NCBI GenBank assembly: GCA_032622095.1
Contig: CP136061.1
Location: 13,717,287 to 13,781,286, forward strand
DNA length: 64,000 nucleotides
Source of the DNA: Siphonodentalium dalli
Lineage: Eukaryota > Mollusca > Scaphopoda > Gadilida > Siphonodentaliidae
Direction of reading: 5' to 3'
Both the position numbers and the translations under genes were made by a program. Every line of letters begins with the position of its first letter. The first letter of the stretch is position 1. Positions 21,448-30,944 of the stretch are shown piece after piece. A model generated the notes under the pieces. The model did no database searches. It was not told the DNA's origin and saw only the letters and a list, made by a program, of their open reading frames with translations.

Positions 21448-22258
21448 CTAGCAGGTTAGCCCGCCACCGGCGGCTTGTCCGAAACATGACATTTTTATAT
21501 ATATTTTTTTAATTTTTTAGCTCCACGCGTTTCAATAAGAAAAAAATTGTACCCGGTAGCTCCACCAGTTTCCGAGATCTGGTCTGCGCATGGAAATTTG
21601 TACCCGGCGCAAGATACATTCACATGCCAAATTTCAAGTCGATAGCTCCACCCGTTTCCGAGATCTCGTCTGCGCATGCGCTGCACGGGCGTCGCACGGG
21701 CTCGGCGACCCGATAAAATTTGTACCCGGCGCAAGATACATTCACATAGCAAATTTCAAGTCGATAGCTCCACCCTTTTCCGAGATCTCGTCTGCGCATG
21801 CGCTGCACGGGCGTCGCACGGGCTCGGCGACCCGATAAAATTTGTACCCGGCGCAAGATACATTCACATAGCAAATTTCAAGTAGATAGCTCCACCCGTT
21901 TCCGAGATCTCGTCTGCGCATGCGCTGCACGGGCGTCGCACGGGCTCGCCAACACGACAACGACCACCGCCTGGTCAAACTACACATACGTACCAAGTTT
22001 CGTCCCGATCGGTCGAGAATCGTAGATTTGTATGAAGTACAACACACACACAAACATAAATATATAAGAGAGATATGTAAATTAGATAGATTGTATCAAA
22101 ATATATAGGAGAGATATGTAAATGATCTACACACCATTACTGGTGTTTGTCAAAGTTTAGTGGGGTATATCAATACTCATTCACGATCATATCATTGAGG
22201 TCCGGAGGGTGTGGGCTATCTCTCGAATACAAGGAGTTCTCAAAATATATAGAAGAGA
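21448..22258 (-). mobile_element. HelC2 Helitron, 811 bp
   Basis: Same family as the preceding unit, with one more monomer and a disrupted first monomer (TCTGCGCATGGAAATTTG near 21587, a deletion). Its 5' end abuts the 3' end of the autonomous Helitron at 22259. Confidence 0.75.
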
Positions 22259-22288
22259 CTAGCCGATGTGCCCGACGTTGTCCGGGCT
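22259..22288 (-). terminator. Helitron 3' terminal hairpin and CTAG end
   Basis: The palindrome at 22270-22287 pairs GCCCG with CGGGC and, past one bulged C, AC with GT around a GTT loop. On the minus strand it lies 7 bases before the terminal CTAG, as in canonical Helitrons, where it signals the end of strand transfer. Compared with HelA copies it reads GATGTGCCCG instead of GATGAGCCCG, which removes the outermost A-T pair. Confidence 0.85.
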
Positions 22289-22309
22289 ATTTCTCAAAAT
22301 ATAAGAGAT

Positions 22310-22455
22310 CAGATATGATCTAGGTCATTTTCGACACCATTATACAGGGTTCTCATCGTTGCCACCAAACGTAAACCTATAGTTCAGATATGATCTAGGT
22401 CATTTTCGACACCATTATACAGGGTTCTCATCGTTGCCACCAAACGTAAACCTAT
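22310..22455. repeat. 71-bp tandem duplication
   Basis: Two identical copies (22310-22380 and 22385-22455) beginning CAGATATGATCTAGGTCATT, separated by 4 bp, near the 3' end of the autonomous Helitron. No coding potential. Confidence 0.9.
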
Positions 22456-22621
22456 GTCATATTTGACGGGTGATTTGCAATCGTCCGTAATAATAGTTCA
22501 TAAGTGTGATCCCCTCTGCTTCGGTTCGGGCCCCTGTGTTAGTTGGTAGAGAGTTTAGCTAGTTAAAATCACAACAAAGGCCTGAATGTTGTTCGGGCTT
22601 GGGACCGACAGTGGCAGCATT
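22456..22621. other. Non-coding spacer in the Helitron 3' region
   Basis: It lies between the 71-bp duplication and the long tandem array. It contains a degraded GCCTGAATGTTGTTCGGGCT, which resembles the terminal hairpin and may be an older 3' end. Nothing else is recognisable. Confidence 0.5.
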
Positions 22622-23874
22622 AGATCAATAAATTAAATAAATAGTATATACAAAATGTACATCAATATACATGTTCTCCGGCCCGGCGACCGATCACCGA
22701 AGAACATTTCCTGAGATCAATAAATTAAATAAACTATATACACAAGATCATGAAGTAACATCAAATGTCACGAAGAATAGGTTAGTTGGCATACCCAGCA
22801 CTCTGATCAGATCAATAAATTAAATAAATATTATGTACAAAATGTTCATCGGTCTGGCGACCAATCACCGAAGAACTTCACATGGGATAAATGAATTAAA
22901 TGAATAAATAATATGCACGCAATGGCAATATTATACATGTTCATCGGCCTGGCGACCAATCACCGAAGAACTTCACATGAGACCAATAAATGAATGGATA
23001 AGTAGTATGTACACAATGGACATATACATGTTCTCCGGCCCGGCGACCGATCACCGAAAAACATTTCCAGAGATCAATAAGTTAAATAAACTATATACAC
23101 AAGATCATGGAGTAACATCAAATGTCACGAAGAATAGGTTAGTTGGCATGCCCAGCACTCTGATCAGATCAATAAATTAAATAAATATTATGTACAAAAT
23201 GTTCATCGGTCTGGCGACCAATCACCGAAGAACTTCACATGGGATAAATGAATTGAATGAATAAATAATATGCACGCAATGGAATATTATACATGTTCAT
23301 CGGCCTGGCGACCAATCACCGAAGAACTTCACATGAGACCAATAAATAATGAATAAGTAGTATGTACACAATGGACATATACATGTTTTCCGGCCCGGCG
23401 ACCGATCACCGAAGAACATTTCCTGAGATCAATAAGTTAAATAAACTATATACACAAGATCATGGAGTAACATCAAATGTCACGAAGAATAGGTTAGTTG
23501 GCATGCCCAGCACTCTGATCAGATCAATAAATTAAATAAATATTATGTACAAAATGTTCATCGGTCTGGCGACCAATCACCGAAGAACTTCACATGGGAT
23601 AAATGAATTGAATGAATAAATAATATGCACGCAATGGCAATATTATACATGTTCATCGGCCTGGCGACCAATCACCGAAGAACTTCACATGAGACCAATA
23701 AATGAATGAATAAGTAGTATGTACACAATGGACATATACATGTTCTCCGGCCCGGCGACCGATCACCGAAGAACATTTCCTGAGATCAATAAATTAAATG
23801 AACTACATACACAATATCATGGAGTAACATCAAATGTCACGAAGAGAGGTTAGTTGGCATGCCCAGCACTCTGA
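22622..23874. repeat. 356-bp tandem array downstream of the Rep/helicase gene
   Basis: About three and a half units of 355-357 bp; the marker CGAAGAATAGG recurs at 22771, 23128 and 23483 (a variant at 23840). Each unit holds three related stem-loops of the form GTTCATCGGT-loop-ACCGAAGAAC with G+C loops (CTGGCGACC or CCCGGCGACC). The last unit reaches the stop codon, and the motif CCCAGCACTCTGATCA at the gene end is copied in the array, so the array grew out of the gene's 3' edge. It may form part of the 3' untranslated region. Confidence 0.85.
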
Positions 23875-26800
23875 TCACATACCAATCTCTGATAACCCGA
23901 GGGCCTCCCTGTACACGACATTGATTGTTGCATTGTCAGGTGCATTGATGTGTAAGTTACCTGGCCAACCAACTCGTGACATGGCAACATAAAGTTGACC
24001 GTGAGAGAAACATGGTTCCTCCAGTTGCAACCCGGCTACTTTAAGTGTTTGGCCTTGTGACTTATTAATTGTCATAGCAAAACTTAGCTTAACCGGGAAC
24101 TGCAGCCTTCGGAACTCAATTGGGCTGTCTGTAGGTATCAAGGGAATTCTAGGGATGAACACATATTCACCCTTGCCGCACCCGGTCAAAATCTCGGCCT
24201 CAATAAGATGAGGCATTATTTTCCTGATAAGGAGCCTGGTGCCATTGCAGAGTTTCGGGGGTTCCATATTCCTCAACAACATGATCGGAACACCCTCTTT
24301 CATGGAAAGCTCGTGCGGTGGCATACCAGTGGGACTCAAAGAATTGAGAAATTCGGTAGGATAGTTGACCACGTCACTTGGATCTGGGATTGAATCTATA
24401 GAGTTGGATGCACGGATCTCTCCAGGCACCATTGGTAGCATCTTACGATTGATTGCGTCAACGGTGTCATTCTTAGGAGCGAGAATTGCTCTCTCACATA
24501 GCCAGGTGGAATCACACATGTTGCTGACCAGATCACCGAAAACTGCCCCAATCAATGCATCACAACTTCCGACACAACAACAGTCGGTGCATTCAGATAA
24601 ATTTATGCTACCATGAAGTTCGCCATTTCCAATGTGAAGCAAATCACTTGCAAATGAGGTGGCCATCTCGTCGTTATATGAATGGGCTCTCATGTTGGTT
24701 GTCAGGTGCAGAGAGCGAACACTCCGCCAAAGATAAGACGACCTGAGAGATGCGCGGACCATGTCAGCCCTCGTTCCCCGAGGGATAACAGGGAGCGTTT
24801 GTCTGAAGTCTCCGGACAGGAGCAAGGTTACACCGCCCATGATCGCATTACACTCACGAATGTCCTGCAATGTCCTGTCCAGAGCTTCGAAAGCATGTTT
24901 GTGAGACATGGTGCACTCATCCCAAACAATCATTACACAACTGCGGAGTAGACGCGCAAGCCCTGTACCTTTTGCTATATTGCACGTCGCCAGGTCATTC
25001 ACTGTTAAGTTCAACGGGAGTTTGAATGCCGAGTGAGCAGTCCTACCACCCGGGAGCAATGTCGCAGCGATCCCAGATGACGCAACTGCAATGACAATTT
25101 CCCCCTGAATCCGAATCCTGGCAAGAATTAAGTTTATCAGAAACGTTTTACCAGTACCACCTGGCGCATCTAAGAAAAATATACCACCGGCACCGTTCAC
25201 AGAACCCATAATTGTGTCAAAAACATGCCGCTGTTCTGGCAATAGTTTCGCTTCACTTGAAGCGATGACATCAGCAAGGATATCTCTATCATATGTCGTC
25301 TCTCTAAGTATTTCTCTTGGTAGTTGAACAGTTTCAATCCTGGTAGTTCGGGGAAGTCCGAAAGTGTGTAATTCAAGGCCTCCGTGGGCTAGAATCTTGT
25401 CTTCAATAGCCACGAGAGCTTGATTGAAGATATCTTCATTGAAGGCGACATCAACATCTGGGTTGAGCCTCTGCTGTCTCCAGCGGAAGTCTTCAGACAT
25501 ATCCTCTCTGAATTGCATCCAGAGACCATTGGGATCTGAGACTCCACACATCTGCAACAGAACAGCAAAGAGGCTACGCATACACCTCGGCGTTCTTGAA
25601 ACAGAAGCCTCGGACAGAGTTGCTTCCCATTGTCTGTCGTCTTCAATAAGGCCTCCTTGGAGAGCAGACTGGCGGAAAGTCGTGCATACCTCACCATCAA
25701 TGGTTGTCAGACTTTCAAAAGATTCAGGACCCCGAACTTCCAAGAGGAGCACCCTCAAATAAAAACATTCATGCTGAGATGGGTGTACCGTGTACAGTCT
25801 GCCGAGGGCCGTGTCCTTGAAGACACCAACCTGTCCATCAACTGGTGAACCCCGCTTCCGCCTGGACCATCTGTTGTTCGCCCATGTGTAGTATGCGGGC
25901 ATTTCAAGGTAGAGAAGACTCCGAGCAAACTCATCATTTTGACAGGTCGTGAAAAAAGATGTTAAACTCGTTACCTTTGGTGGAGCAGCAGCTACTTGCT
26001 GGGCATTATTCTCAGTGAAATACACCCTCTGACCATTTTCGAGATGGACAGCGAGGCGAACTACTGTAGGATGACGGTCATGAATAGGAAAATCAAATAT
26101 TCTCCAGAACGCCTCGCTTGTGCTAAGATATCTGCCCATTTGAAACTGGCTGACCTCATCATTCGAGTCTCGTAATGCGAACATGGCAGCATCTGAACCC
26201 TTATTTATATACTTGCACACATATTTAATGGACTTGACAGAGCTGCAAAATTCAACATTAATATGTGCATCGAATAACTTCGTCAGAAGAGGACAATAAG
26301 GGACAATCCACCTGTTGTCGATTTCGAAGTCTCCACCAGTTCTCATTCTTATTTTAGCAGTGAAACCGCCATCTTCTGGTGAACGCCTCCTGTAGAGAGG
26401 GTAACCTTCATTAGATGTCTGGGTCTCTGCTAAAAACTGTCTCGGATATCGCTTCGAGCACTTGCCATCTTTCATGCAAGGCGAGTTGGGATTGATCCGC
26501 CCGCATGGTCCGTGGACCATATGCGTCTTTACAAAATCATATAGTGTTTGGTCTTGCTCGGGATCAGGCAATTCAGCCGAGATGATGGTATCTATCTGGT
26601 CTGCATGAATCTTATCCTGTAACCATATGAGGATGTGTGAGTGGGGGAGGCCCCTCTTCTGCCACTCAATGGTGTACATGTCACATAATGATTGCCCGAA
26701 GATATGACATTTCTTCACCAGAAACATGAGTTTCTGAAGTTTCAGGCGGAAAACACGGGCAACCACATCATGTCTGTCCCTTGGTGCCTGGCCCTCGAAC

Positions 26801-28716
26801 AACTCTCTCTTGACATCCTCCCATTTGGGATTACATGTAAACGTGACAAAGAGATCTGGGCGACCAAAATTCTTCACATACGTCAAGGCGTCCTGGGTCT
26901 TCTCTTGCATATATCGTGGACTTCCCGTGAATGATGACGGAAGTATACAAAGTTGACCATGGCCTTCTGTCTGATCGTTATTGATGCTGTCTCGGAGATG
27001 AATGTAGGAATCTGCTCGTAATTCACGCTGGTGTGAACGAATGTAAAACAGTCTCTCAGATTCAACCTTAGCATACATGTCGACAGCAAACTGATTGAAC
27101 AGATTCCTACTCCGATGTAAGTGGTTGAAAGAATTGCTCCTTACCATGAAATAGTAAGCATAGAAATCATTGCACGAGACATTCTTTCGACCGACAGCAT
27201 GTTGGATCCCCAAGCGATATCCATCTTCACCACGCACACACAGTAGAGGGTACTGTAGAGTGTCATATGACCTGTGTGTCTCGCAAATCCTCCTGATTGT
27301 GTTATCACGGGACTTAATTACTATGTCTCGCGCTCCATGTTCTTGCCCGGTCATGAACACTGCAAGTTCATTGCAAGCTGGGGCATTGAACATGCCACGA
27401 TGTGCATCTGAAGGCTTTTTATCAGCATTGATGACAACATCGAGATTCGGACCGGGATTAGACTCAATGGCATACCTGAAGCTAGTAATGTAAGAGTTGT
27501 GCTCGTGCAACATGTCTTGGATTGCGGTGATCAGATGAGGTTTAAGGTTATCGGATGCTCGAAGGTTTGCCTGGTCATGGTGGTCATCGATGAAGTAGAC
27601 TTGCAAAAATCGGGGTTGTTGTTCGGCTGTAGGTAGGAGCGAGCCAATTCTGTGATAGATCTGGCCCTGAACCTTGAATGTTGGCATAAAACCACCTTCG
27701 GTTATTACATTGGCTCCAAACGATGTCATTTGGAAAGCCGAATTATATCGGCGGATGTTGTGGAGGAAATGTTCCGAGTCTGGTGAATCGCCACTAAGTA
27801 GGCCTCTCAGTGGCTGTGGTTGGTCTGGACGAATCGGAAGGGAGACCTTCCCACGAGAACAGCAGAAACCTAAGGGTTCGGTGGGCCACCTCAAAGCAGA
27901 GCAGTGCTCACAAACAACCATCATTTGGCCAACTCGGAGAGAGTCGTGAGATGTATACTCGATGGATGGATTGTAATTCATGGCTGCTTTTCCCCAACTA
28001 ATAACGTTGAGACGTTGCTGTTCTTCTGTGGCATTTGCAGTAGCGACTCGGTCGTTTCGTCGACGCAATTCCGTTTGTGCAACCGTTTCCGACGCCCTGG
28101 AAAGGGCCGTCGACTGGCGAACGGCATCCAGCCGCAACTGGCTCTGTTCGTCAGTTTCTGACGCCCTGGAAAGGGCCGTCGACTGGCGAACGGCATCCAG
28201 CCGCAACTGGCGCTGTTCGTGAGTTTCTGACGCCCTGGAAAGGGCCGTCGACTGGCGAACGGCATCCAGCCGCAACTGGCTCTGTTCGTCAGTTTCTGAC
28301 GCCCTGGAAAGGGCCGTCGACTGGCGAACGGCATCCAGCCGCAACTGGCTCTGTTCGTCAGTTTCTGACGCCCTGGAAAGGGCCGTCGACTGACGATCGG
28401 CATCCAGCCGCAACTGGCTCTGTTCGTCAGTTTCTGACGCCCTGGAAAGGGCCGTCGACTGGCGATCGGCATCCAGCCGCAATTGGCTCTGTTCGTCAGT
28501 TTCTGACGCCCTGGAAAGGGCCGTCGACTGGCGATCGGCATCCAGCCGCAATTGGCTCTGTTCATGAGTTTCTGACGCCCTGGAAAGGGCCGTCGACTGG
28601 CGATCGGCATCCAGCCGCAACTGGCGCTGTTCGTCAGTTTCGTTATCACGACAAATCTGTTTCGCACGTGTATTGTTACTCGTGCGGCCTATGAGCTTCC
28701 GCTTTTTCGGGGGCAT
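23875..28716 (-). CDS. Helitron transposase: HUH Rep nuclease and Pif1-type helicase
   Basis: This 1613-residue protein should nick the Helitron end, attach to the 5' DNA end through tyrosine and unwind the strand for rolling-circle transfer in the nucleus. Residues 2-8 (PPKKRKL) look like a nuclear signal. Residues 26-215 are eight 23-residue repeats (ETDEQSQLRLDADRQSTALS type) plus a decayed ninth, probably helical and charged. A zinc-finger-like motif follows (C269, C272, C285, C286). Rep domain: SSFTGSPRYMQEKTQD at 594-609, FTCNP at 626-630, HUH motif H692-S-H694, and the tyrosine motif Y832-x3-Y836 with K839. Pif1 helicase from about 1150: Walker A GGTGKT with K1190, WDECTM, GDFRQTLPV, then INKSQGQTL and YVAMSRV near the C-terminus. 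No OTU or RPA domain is seen. The start precedes the nuclear signal. All core residues are present without a stop, so the gene looks functional. Confidence 0.93.
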   Translation of the reverse strand: MPPKKRKLIGRTSNNTRAKQICRDNETDEQRQLRLDADRQSTALSRASETHEQSQLRLDADRQSTALSRASETDEQSQLRLDADRQSTALSRASETDEQSQLRLDADRQSTALSRASETDEQSQLRLDAVRQSTALSRASETDEQSQLRLDAVRQSTALSRASETHEQRQLRLDAVRQSTALSRASETDEQSQLRLDAVRQSTALSRASETVAQTELRRRNDRVATANATEEQQRLNVISWGKAAMNYNPSIEYTSHDSLRVGQMMVVCEHCSALRWPTEPLGFCCSRGKVSLPIRPDQPQPLRGLLSGDSPDSEHFLHNIRRYNSAFQMTSFGANVITEGGFMPTFKVQGQIYHRIGSLLPTAEQQPRFLQVYFIDDHHDQANLRASDNLKPHLITAIQDMLHEHNSYITSFRYAIESNPGPNLDVVINADKKPSDAHRGMFNAPACNELAVFMTGQEHGARDIVIKSRDNTIRRICETHRSYDTLQYPLLCVRGEDGYRLGIQHAVGRKNVSCNDFYAYYFMVRSNSFNHLHRSRNLFNQFAVDMYAKVESERLFYIRSHQRELRADSYIHLRDSINNDQTEGHGQLCILPSSFTGSPRYMQEKTQDALTYVKNFGRPDLFVTFTCNPKWEDVKRELFEGQAPRDRHDVVARVFRLKLQKLMFLVKKCHIFGQSLCDMYTIEWQKRGLPHSHILIWLQDKIHADQIDTIISAELPDPEQDQTLYDFVKTHMVHGPCGRINPNSPCMKDGKCSKRYPRQFLAETQTSNEGYPLYRRRSPEDGGFTAKIRMRTGGDFEIDNRWIVPYCPLLTKLFDAHINVEFCSSVKSIKYVCKYINKGSDAAMFALRDSNDEVSQFQMGRYLSTSEAFWRIFDFPIHDRHPTVVRLAVHLENGQRVYFTENNAQQVAAAPPKVTSLTSFFTTCQNDEFARSLLYLEMPAYYTWANNRWSRRKRGSPVDGQVGVFKDTALGRLYTVHPSQHECFYLRVLLLEVRGPESFESLTTIDGEVCTTFRQSALQGGLIEDDRQWEATLSEASVSRTPRCMRSLFAVLLQMCGVSDPNGLWMQFREDMSEDFRWRQQRLNPDVDVAFNEDIFNQALVAIEDKILAHGGLELHTFGLPRTTRIETVQLPREILRETTYDRDILADVIASSEAKLLPEQRHVFDTIMGSVNGAGGIFFLDAPGGTGKTFLINLILARIRIQGEIVIAVASSGIAATLLPGGRTAHSAFKLPLNLTVNDLATCNIAKGTGLARLLRSCVMIVWDECTMSHKHAFEALDRTLQDIRECNAIMGGVTLLLSGDFRQTLPVIPRGTRADMVRASLRSSYLWRSVRSLHLTTNMRAHSYNDEMATSFASDLLHIGNGELHGSINLSECTDCCCVGSCDALIGAVFGDLVSNMCDSTWLCERAILAPKNDTVDAINRKMLPMVPGEIRASNSIDSIPDPSDVVNYPTEFLNSLSPTGMPPHELSMKEGVPIMLLRNMEPPKLCNGTRLLIRKIMPHLIEAEILTGCGKGEYVFIPRIPLIPTDSPIEFRRLQFPVKLSFAMTINKSQGQTLKVAGLQLEEPCFSHGQLYVAMSRVGWPGNLHINAPDNATINVVYREALGLSEIGM
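28090..28647 (-). repeat. 69-bp in-frame minisatellite in the transposase gene
   Basis: Eight copies of 69 bp encode the N-terminal 23-residue repeats. Copies differ at a few codons (for example Asp/Val before RQSTALS and His/Asp after SET). Because 69 is a multiple of three, copy-number changes keep the frame. The repeat is also open in other frames, creating shadow frames on both strands. Confidence 0.9.
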
Positions 28717-29133
28717 TTTCTATGTATTATCGAGTCCCTTGCGCTAATAGTGGCCCTCAGAAGGGCCGTTCAAATTATATGAACTTCGAGGGAACCGAGA
28801 TAATACAAAAAACTTCTGAAAAGTTCAAAATTTCTGAAGATAAATTTGCGTGGGACATTGCCCGACATCACTTACAATGATGGGCATTTAAAGTGAAGTT
28901 TCGATTCTCTCATGGTGGAATCTCGTCAGGGGCGACCAATCTCGTCAGGGGCGACCAGCAGTTCACACCCGAATAGGGGAAGATATGCTTATGATTAATA
29001 CATTTTGGCAGCGAAAAAAGCCGAAAATGACCTTATTCAAGCCATAAAATGACACAAACTGGATGAATGTTGAGGAAATGTGCTGTGGTAGTTGGAAGAA
29101 TTGTCCTTTTTCTGATAACATGAAGTATAAAGT

Positions 29134-29200
29134 CTTGTCTTTTCTTGCATGTATCGAGGGCTGCCGGTGAATGATGACGGCACAATTTCGTTATTATTGA
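29134..29200 (-). pseudogene. Relic of a Rep domain near SSFTGSPRYMQEKT
   Basis: The minus strand reads PSSFTGSPRYMQEKT-like sequence, matching the transposase at residues 593-607 (plus 26896-26940) at roughly three of four bases. It is outside any open frame and is flanked by non-Rep sequence. Confidence 0.65.
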
Positions 29201-29782
29201 CCAGATTTTAGTGGATGAATGTTAGTGGGAAGAATTGTCCTTGTTCTGATAACATAAAGTCTTAGGGGAAGATATGCTTCTGATTAATACATTTCAAGTC
29301 GATAGCTCCACCCTTTTCCGAGATGTGGAACTACAATGGTAATCAAGAAATCAGAAAAGATATTCCACGAAGCTCTGATATTCTAATAGAAATGCATTTT
29401 CACAGTTCAAGCCAGAATAGGGGAAGATATGCTTCTGATTAATTAATGGATGAACAAATGCACCCTTTTCCGAGATGTGGAACTCCAATAGTAATCAAGA
29501 AATCAGAAAAGATATTCCACGAAGCTCTGATTCAAGGAGAGTGCATCCCAATAATGTCAACAAATGCACAAAACGTTAGTTCGTGGCGTTTGGTAGACAT
29601 ACAATTCCTGGATAACATATAAAGAGCGTTATCTGTGAACGGATTCCTGATATGGAAATAATAAAGAGCGTCTATATCATGTTTGATATTCTAATAGAAA
29701 TGCATTTTCACAGTTCACGCCAGAATAGGGGAAGATATGCTTCTGATTAATTAATGGATGAATGTTGATGATTACATAAAGT

Positions 29783-29832
29783 CTTGTGTCTTTTCGTGCA
29801 TGTATTGTGAATGATGACGGCACAATTTCGCT
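29783..29832 (-). pseudogene. Second, shortened Rep relic
   Basis: GTCTTTTCGTGCATGTATTG followed by TGAATGATGACGGCACAATT matches the same Rep region as the relic at 29134, with an internal deletion of the GSP codons. Confidence 0.55.
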
Positions 29833-30529
29833 GCACATCGCCGAGTTTGTAGTTTGAAATTGAGATGTTTTTTTTTAATTCCTCCTTAATATTCTTGCAG
29901 CCATTACACTTTACTGGCATGCAATTTAATAAATTAATTATGTCACTTGTATTTCTTTTTTGCAATATACATGAGAGGTATATAGTTTCAATTTTGGCAT
30001 TTGGTACTACTTTTCACCATTTTACACAACATATCAGAAAAGATATTCCACGAAGCTCTGATATTCTAATAGAAAAACATTTCACAGTTCACAGTTTACG
30101 CCATTTCAAGTCGATAGCTCCACCCTTTTCCGAGATGTGGAACTGCAATGGTAATCAAGAAATCAGAAAAGATATTCCACGAAGCTCTGATATTCTAATA
30201 GAAATGCATTTTCACAGTTCACGCCAGAATAGGGGAAGATATGCTTCTGATTAATTAATGGATGAACAAATGCACCCTTTTCCGAGATGTGGAACTCCAA
30301 TAGTAATCAAGAAATCAGAAAAGATATTCCACGAAGCTCTGATTCAAGGAGAGTGCATCCCAACAATGTCAACAAATGAACAAAAACGTTAGTTCGTGGC
30401 GTTCGGTAGGCATAAAACTTCTGACTAACATATTAAGAGCGTTATCTGTGAACGGATTCCTGATATGGAAATAATAAAGAGCGTCTATATCATGCACAAA
30501 TGTTGATGAAATGTTCTGATAACATAAAG

Positions 30530-30562
30530 TCTTGTGTCTTTTCGTGCATGTATCGAGGGCTG
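30530..30562 (-). pseudogene. Third Rep relic at the joint with the HelA arm
   Basis: The minus strand reads SPRYMHEKTQD-like sequence, then turns abruptly into HelA monomer sequence (GTGCGAAGCTGGCGTCGCAC). The joint marks where an ancestral Rep gene was fused to the HelA 5' arm. Confidence 0.6.
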
Positions 30563-30944
30563 TGCGAAGCTGGCGTCGCACGGGTACATTCACATACAAA
30601 ATTTCCGAGATCTGGTGTGCAATTTCCGAGATCTGGTCTGCGCATGCAGTCGCACGGGCGAAGCTGGCGTCGCACGGGCTCGGCGACCCGATAAAATTCG
30701 TATCCGGGGCAAGATACATTCACATAGCAAATTTCAAGTCGATAGCTCCACCCGTTTCCGATATCTCGTCTGCGCATGCGCGAAGCGGGCGCCGCACGGG
30801 CTCGCCAATACGACAACGTTCACCGCCTGGTCAAACTACACACACGTACCAAGTTTCGTCCCGATCGGTAAATGACAGACAGACAGACAGACAAACAAAC
30901 AAACAAACAGAGGTCTTCAAAATATATATGAGATAGAAGATAGA
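30557..30944 (-). mobile_element. 5' arm of the autonomous Helitron, shared with HelA copies
   Basis: It contains about two and a half 122-bp monomers, the module AAGTTTCGTCCCGATCGG, an (ACAG/ACAA)n tract and the terminal sequence TCTTCAAAATATATATGAGA. This is the sequence by which the transposase would recognise HelA units as substrates. Confidence 0.8.

Larger units (their letters stand above)
28717..30556 (-). promoter_or_regulatory. 5' non-coding region of the autonomous Helitron
   Basis: This region lies between the Helitron 5' arm and the gene start and should contain its promoter. A perfect stem-loop GGCCCT-CAGA-AGGGCC lies at 28752-28767, close upstream of the start codon. A block of about 150 bp with TTTTCCGAGATGTGGAACT and AGAAAAGATATTCCACGAAG recurs at about 29290, 29460, 30010, 30110 and 30265. 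It also contains short decayed pieces of Rep coding sequence. No long open frame. Confidence 0.6.
22259..30944 (-). mobile_element. Autonomous HelA Helitron, 8686 bp
   Basis: The 3' end is CTAG at 22259-22262 (followed by T on the minus strand), with the HelA hairpin just inside. The 5' end is TC at 30943-30944, reading TCTATCTTCTATCTC inward. In minus order it contains a 2.2-kb 5' region, the Rep/helicase gene, a 1.25-kb tandem array and the terminal hairpin. The last 390 bp at the 5' side (about 30557-30944) are HelA sequence with 122-bp monomers, and the 3' terminal 30 bp match HelA copies. The non-autonomous HelA units therefore share both ends with it. No inactivating change is visible. 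Confidence 0.85.

Noticed and set aside
20740..22050. Overlapping open frames of 60-180 codons on both strands, recurring throughout the HelA and HelC2 regions
   Set aside because: They are translations of the 122-bp G+C-rich monomer, open in several frames on both strands because it has few stop codons. 122 is not a multiple of three, and no frame is conserved across boundaries.
27978..28694. Long frames of 205 and 229 codons overlapping the start of the transposase gene
   Set aside because: They are shadows of the 69-bp in-frame minisatellite; the frame encoding the complete Rep/helicase is the real one.
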